Position numbers and translations under genes: made by a program. A DNA stretch of 55,342 nt from a virus, in the IMG/VR virus record IMGVR_UViG_3300009149_000039, positions 1-55,342 of that record, one strand, 5' to 3'. Shown piece by piece: positions 53,491-55,342 of this stretch. The first letter of the stretch is position 1. Each line of letters opens with the position of its first letter. The notes beneath the pieces were generated by a model that ran no database searches, was not told the DNA's origin, and saw nothing but the letters and a program-made list of their open reading frames with translations.

Positions 53491-53563
53491 CGAGTAGTGG
53501 GAAAGTAGGTAATCCGCTACATTTGGGATGTAGAAAACGCAGGTTCGATCCCTGCCTACTCGA
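53491..53563 (+). tRNA. tRNA-Pro(TGG), second gene
   Basis: Acceptor CGAGTAG / CTACTCG, D-stem GGA/TCC, anticodon arm CTACA-TTTGGGA-TGTAG, T-arm GCAGG-TTCGATC-CCTGC. Confidence 0.85.
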
Positions 53564-53575
53564 CAAAATTAATAC

Positions 53576-53674
53576 GGAGGGATGCATTTTCGCGAAAAGT
53601 GTGTTGGAAAGCAATGTTAGCTGTACACTAACTGTCTTAATAGACTATTGTAGGTTCGACCCCTGCTCCCTCCA
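53576..53674 (+). tRNA. tRNA-Tyr(GTA) with D-loop hairpin insertion
   Basis: Acceptor GGAGGGA / TCCCTCC, anticodon arm GTTAG-CTGTACA-CTAAC, type II variable arm as normal for bacterial Tyr, T-arm GTAGG-TTCGACC-CCTGC. The D-loop holds TTTTCGCGAAAA, a self-complementary mini-hairpin, making the gene 99 bases. Confidence 0.82.
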
Positions 53675-53680
53675 CTAAAT

Positions 53681-53753
53681 GGTTCTCTGGCTGAATGGTT
53701 TAAGCACTTGACTGTTAATCAAGACTATGTGGGTTCGAATCCCACGGGGACCT
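53681..53753 (+). tRNA. tRNA-Asn(GTT)
   Basis: Acceptor GGTTCTC / GGGGACC, anticodon arm CTTGA-CTGTTAA-TCAAG, T-arm GTGGG-TTCGAAT-CCCAC. Confidence 0.85.
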
Positions 53754-53758
53754 CAAAT

Positions 53759-53829
53759 TGACTGGTAGCTTAATGTAAAGGGTTCGGCTGTTAACCGAGA
53801 AGATGTGAGTTCGAGTCTCACCCAGTCAG
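53759..53829 (+). tRNA. tRNA-Asn(GTT), second gene
   Basis: Acceptor TGACTGG / CCAGTCA perfect, anticodon arm TTCGG-CTGTTAA-CCGAG, T-arm GTGAG-TTCGAGT-CTCAC, discriminator G. Confidence 0.82.
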
Positions 53830-53848
53830 CAAAAAGTTATTAAAGATA

Positions 53849-53869
53849 CGCGGGTAGACTTGGTTCGAG
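53849..53869 (+). pseudogene. Orphan T-arm
   Basis: ACTTGG-TTCGAGT-CCAAG is a perfect tRNA T-arm, but no matching acceptor or anticodon arm lies upstream (another tRNA ends at 53829). Remnant of a tRNA, or half of a rearranged one. Confidence 0.4.
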
Positions 53870-53944
53870 TCCAAGCACAGAAGGTACGAGCCATGGTAAT
53901 TGTACTGAAGTGAAGTGTAAGGGTTGTGCACACCGGCGGTAATA

Positions 53945-54019
53945 GCCCGTATGGCGGACGTTGGCCTACGCGATGGTCTTAGAAACCATTTTTCGAGAGT
54001 TCGATTCTCTCTATGGGCA
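53945..54019 (+). tRNA. tRNA-Leu(TAG)
   Basis: Acceptor GCCCGTA / TATGGGC, Leu-like D-region TGGCGGACGTTGG, anticodon arm ATGGT-CTTAGAA-ACCAT, T-arm GAGAG-TTCGATT-CTCTC. The variable loop is only TTTTC although bacterial Leu tRNAs normally have a long arm. Confidence 0.82.
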
Positions 54020-54138
54020 CAAAGGTTAGTAGTTGGATTCTTAACCATTTGAAGGCGAAGTTTCCTTGGTGAAATTGAAAGGCCGTAGCCACCTGTGGTG
54101 GGTGGTGAACACCATGATAAAGTAGCCGAAAACAATCT
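54020..54138. other. Non-coding spacer with hairpins
   Basis: GGTTA/TAACC (from about 54025) and GGTG-AA-CACC (about 54104) stems. No ORF or tRNA recognised. Confidence 0.3.
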
Positions 54139-54206
54139 GGGATAGCTCAGGACAGGGGCCGGGTCTGTAAAACCCTCGCCGGGGAGTTCGAGTCTCTCCT
54201 ATCCCA
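54139..54206 (+). tRNA. Short tRNA, anticodon GTA (Tyr?)
   Basis: Acceptor GGGATAG / CTATCCC perfect, anticodon loop CTGTAAA on a GGGT/ACCC stem, T-arm GGGAG-TTCGAGT-CTCTC. Only 68 bases; the D-region is compressed and lacks the usual linker, and there is no long variable arm, so the Tyr identity is uncertain. Confidence 0.55.
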
Positions 54207-54232
54207 CAATTATTAACTTAAAATTAAAAAAA

Positions 54233-54406
54233 ATGAGACACAAATTTACACCACCTAATGAAAAGGTACAGGCATTTATTGATAATAATAAAATTATCAA
54301 AATGGAAACAAGTTTTCCGAAAGATCATAAAATCCCCAATATGAAAAGATGGAGATTCCAAACAGAAGACAAAGAATGGCATCAATTCGACCAAAGAATT
54401 GATTAA
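54233..54406 (+). CDS. Small hypothetical protein
   Basis: 57 aa, ATG 54233 to TAA 54406, in an A-rich start context. Starts MRHKFTPPNEKVQAFIDNNK and ends with Trp-rich KRWRFQTEDKEWHQFDQRID. Not recognised; basic and soluble. Confidence 0.55.
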   Translation: MRHKFTPPNEKVQAFIDNNKIIKMETSFPKDHKIPNMKRWRFQTEDKEWHQFDQRID

Positions 54407-54427
54407 TGTTGCATTAAAATTATTGCG

Positions 54428-54488
54428 TTATACCCTATCGGGTAGAATATGAATGAATACTCACTCATTTATACCTGATAGGGTATAA
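54428..54488 (+). other. Long hairpin before tRNA-Ile(TAT)
   Basis: TTATACCCTATC / GATAGGGTATAA is a perfect 12-bp stem, extended inside by GGTA/TACC and ATGA/TCAT. It ends 4 bases before the tRNA. Confidence 0.7.
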
Positions 54489-54492
54489 AAAT

Positions 54493-54566
54493 GGTGGTGT
54501 AGCTTAGTCAGGTAGAGCAGGATTCTTATATGATCAAGGTCGGTGGTTCGAATCCACCCATCACTA
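54493..54566 (+). tRNA. tRNA-Ile(TAT)
   Basis: Acceptor GGTGGTG / CATCACT, D-stem GCTT/GAGC, anticodon loop CTTATAT, T-arm GGTGG-TTCGAAT-CCACC. It reads AUA directly. Confidence 0.8.
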
Positions 54567-54590
54567 CGGCACTTTTCAAATTTTAGGTTA

Positions 54591-54598
54591 TATTTATA
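54591..54598 (+). promoter_or_regulatory. TATTTATA element before HNH gene
   Basis: TATTTATA 29 bases before ATG 54628. Confidence 0.3.
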
Positions 54599-54627
54599 TA
54601 TATAACAATACACTAAAATTCGAAAAA

Positions 54628-55137
54628 ATGAAAAAATGTAAACAATGTGAAAAGGAATTAAAAAATCAAAAAAATATATTTTGTTCTAGTAGTTGTGCTG
54701 CAAAATATAATAATCCACGATATCACAAAAAAAAAGATAGATTTTGTTTACAATGTGAAGAAAAATTATTAAAAGAAAAAAAATACCATAACAAATTTTG
54801 TGACTCTAAATGTTCTAATCTTTATAAGTTTGAAAATGTCACATTAAAAAGATTTAATGACGGCAATGTATCAAAAAATACAACATTAAGAAAAATATTA
54901 ATAAACTTATATGGTAATTATTGTTTTGAGTGTAAACAACCTAATAACTGGAATGAAAAGGAATTAATATTAGAGGTTGACCACATAGATGGAAATTCAG
55001 ATAATAATCTACCAAAAAACCTTAGATTATTATGTCCTAATTGTCATTCACAAATGCCAACATCAAAATGTAAACATAAAAAAAAGAACACTAAACGAAA
55101 TAATTATTTACGAAAATTTAAACAGTATGAAACTTAA
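54628..55137 (+). CDS. Free-standing HNH endonuclease
   Basis: 169 aa. Two N-terminal zinc knuckles (CKQCEKELKNQKNIFCSSSC and CLQCEEKLL to CDSKC) precede an HNH core: CFECKQPNNWNEKELILEVD, HIDGNSDNNLPKNLRLLCPN, CHSQ. It lies between tRNA-Ile and tRNA-Val with no intron core around it; a mobile nuclease likely to target tRNA or neighbouring loci. Confidence 0.85.
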   Translation: MKKCKQCEKELKNQKNIFCSSSCAAKYNNPRYHKKKDRFCLQCEEKLLKEKKYHNKFCDSKCSNLYKFENVTLKRFNDGNVSKNTTLRKILINLYGNYCFECKQPNNWNEKELILEVDHIDGNSDNNLPKNLRLLCPNCHSQMPTSKCKHKKKNTKRNNYLRKFKQYET

Positions 55138-55139
55138 AC

Positions 55140-55225
55140 ACCCCTATGGTGTAATTGGATAAACATCTCACTCTTACAAAGTGAAGACGAGAAGTATAAT
55201 CTTGGTTCGAGTCCAAGTGGGGGTA
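55140..55225 (+). tRNA. tRNA-Val(TAC) with expanded variable loop
   Basis: Acceptor ACCCCTA / TGGGGGT, anticodon arm TCACT-CTTACAA-AGTGA perfect, T-arm CTTGG-TTCGAGT-CCAAG. The variable region is 16 bases rather than 5. Starts 3 bases after the HNH stop. Confidence 0.75.
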
Positions 55226-55243
55226 CAACATTAAATTGGCTAC

Positions 55244-55315
55244 GATTATTATTACTTCTAGGTTAATTCGCCCCTTAAAAACGGGCGATAATGGTTCAAA
55301 TCCACTATGTAATCA
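55244..55315 (+). tRNA. Degenerate tRNA-like, 9-base anticodon loop
   Basis: Acceptor GATTATT / TGTAATC (6 of 7 pairs), D-stem TTA/TAA, anticodon stem CGCCC/GGGCG enclosing CTTAAAAAC (9 bases; TAA if read from U33), T-loop TTCAAAT. Probably a decayed or unusual Leu-type gene. Confidence 0.4.
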
Positions 55316-55342
55316 ATTCCCAATTTATTTTTGCGAAAGTCG

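Noticed and set aside
46051-54135. Minus-strand ORFs in the tRNA array (46051-46239, 47123-47308, 49785-50055, 53390-53614, 53818-54135)
   Set aside because: They arise from conserved T-arm and anticodon sequences read backwards (repeated SNP or RFEL-type peptides).
45954-55315. Stop-codon suppressor tRNA and recoded phage genome
   Set aside because: No anticodon CTA, TTA or TCA in a proper loop was found, and genes end normally at TAA, TAG and TGA.

Overview
This window is about 55 kb of an AT-rich, T4-like (myovirus-type) phage genome whose host is most likely a member of the Bacteroidetes. The phage assignment rests on a T4-ordered head module on the minus strand: terminase large subunit, portal, a core-type protein, prohead protease, scaffold and major capsid protein (T4 17-20-67/68-21-22-23). 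A gp55-like late sigma factor, PhoH, dUTPase and dCMP deaminase support it. The host assignment rests on several promoters of the Bacteroidetes type (TTTG or TTG, about 19-20 bases, then TATATTTG) and on the lack of Shine-Dalgarno sequences. No integrase, rRNA or host core genes are visible. Layout. 1-4282 (minus): the first 1427 codons of a giant Gly-X-Y (collagen-like) fibre protein that runs off the left edge. 4.3-22.3 kb (mainly plus): small virion-type genes, a six-repeat protein, a WYL-like protein, three glycosyltransferases, dUTPase, PhoH, the late sigma factor, a baseplate-like block, then a lipoprotein and two membrane proteins that could be lysis genes. 22.3-24.1 kb (minus): nucleotide metabolism and small early-type genes. 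24.1-38.9 kb (minus): head and packaging. 38.9-45.5 kb (mixed): sulfotransferase, KTSC, methyltransferase, two proteins with the same N-terminal leader, and a small heat-shock protein divergent from a Clp-type AAA+ ATPase. 45.5-55.3 kb: an accessory RNA island. The RNA island is the most unusual part. It carries more than 30 tRNA or tRNA-like genes. Many depart from the canonical cloverleaf: no D-arm, mini-hairpins inserted in D-loops, expanded variable loops, and anticodon loops of 3, 8, 9 or 19 bases. A group I intron sits in the anticodon loop of a tRNA-Leu(UAA), with an HNH reading frame that crosses the intron core. At 49144-49385 there is a compact RNase P RNA: P1, P2 and P4 pair and the CR-I and CR-V signatures are present. 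There is also a compact pseudoknotted RNA of unknown identity (53151-53234), two promoter-terminator units each with a tiny ORF, boxA-like sites before tRNA blocks, hairpins just before several tRNAs, and a cyclic-phosphate-processing receiver-like (cREC) protein. My inference is that the phage carries its own tRNA supply together with the ribozyme that matures it and perhaps an RNA-repair factor, which would make it less dependent on host tRNAs and more resistant to anticodon-nuclease defences. An octamer, TATTTATA, recurs in the correct strand upstream of many late-type genes and may be the element used by the gp55-like factor. Everything here was read by eye; no database or folding program was used.
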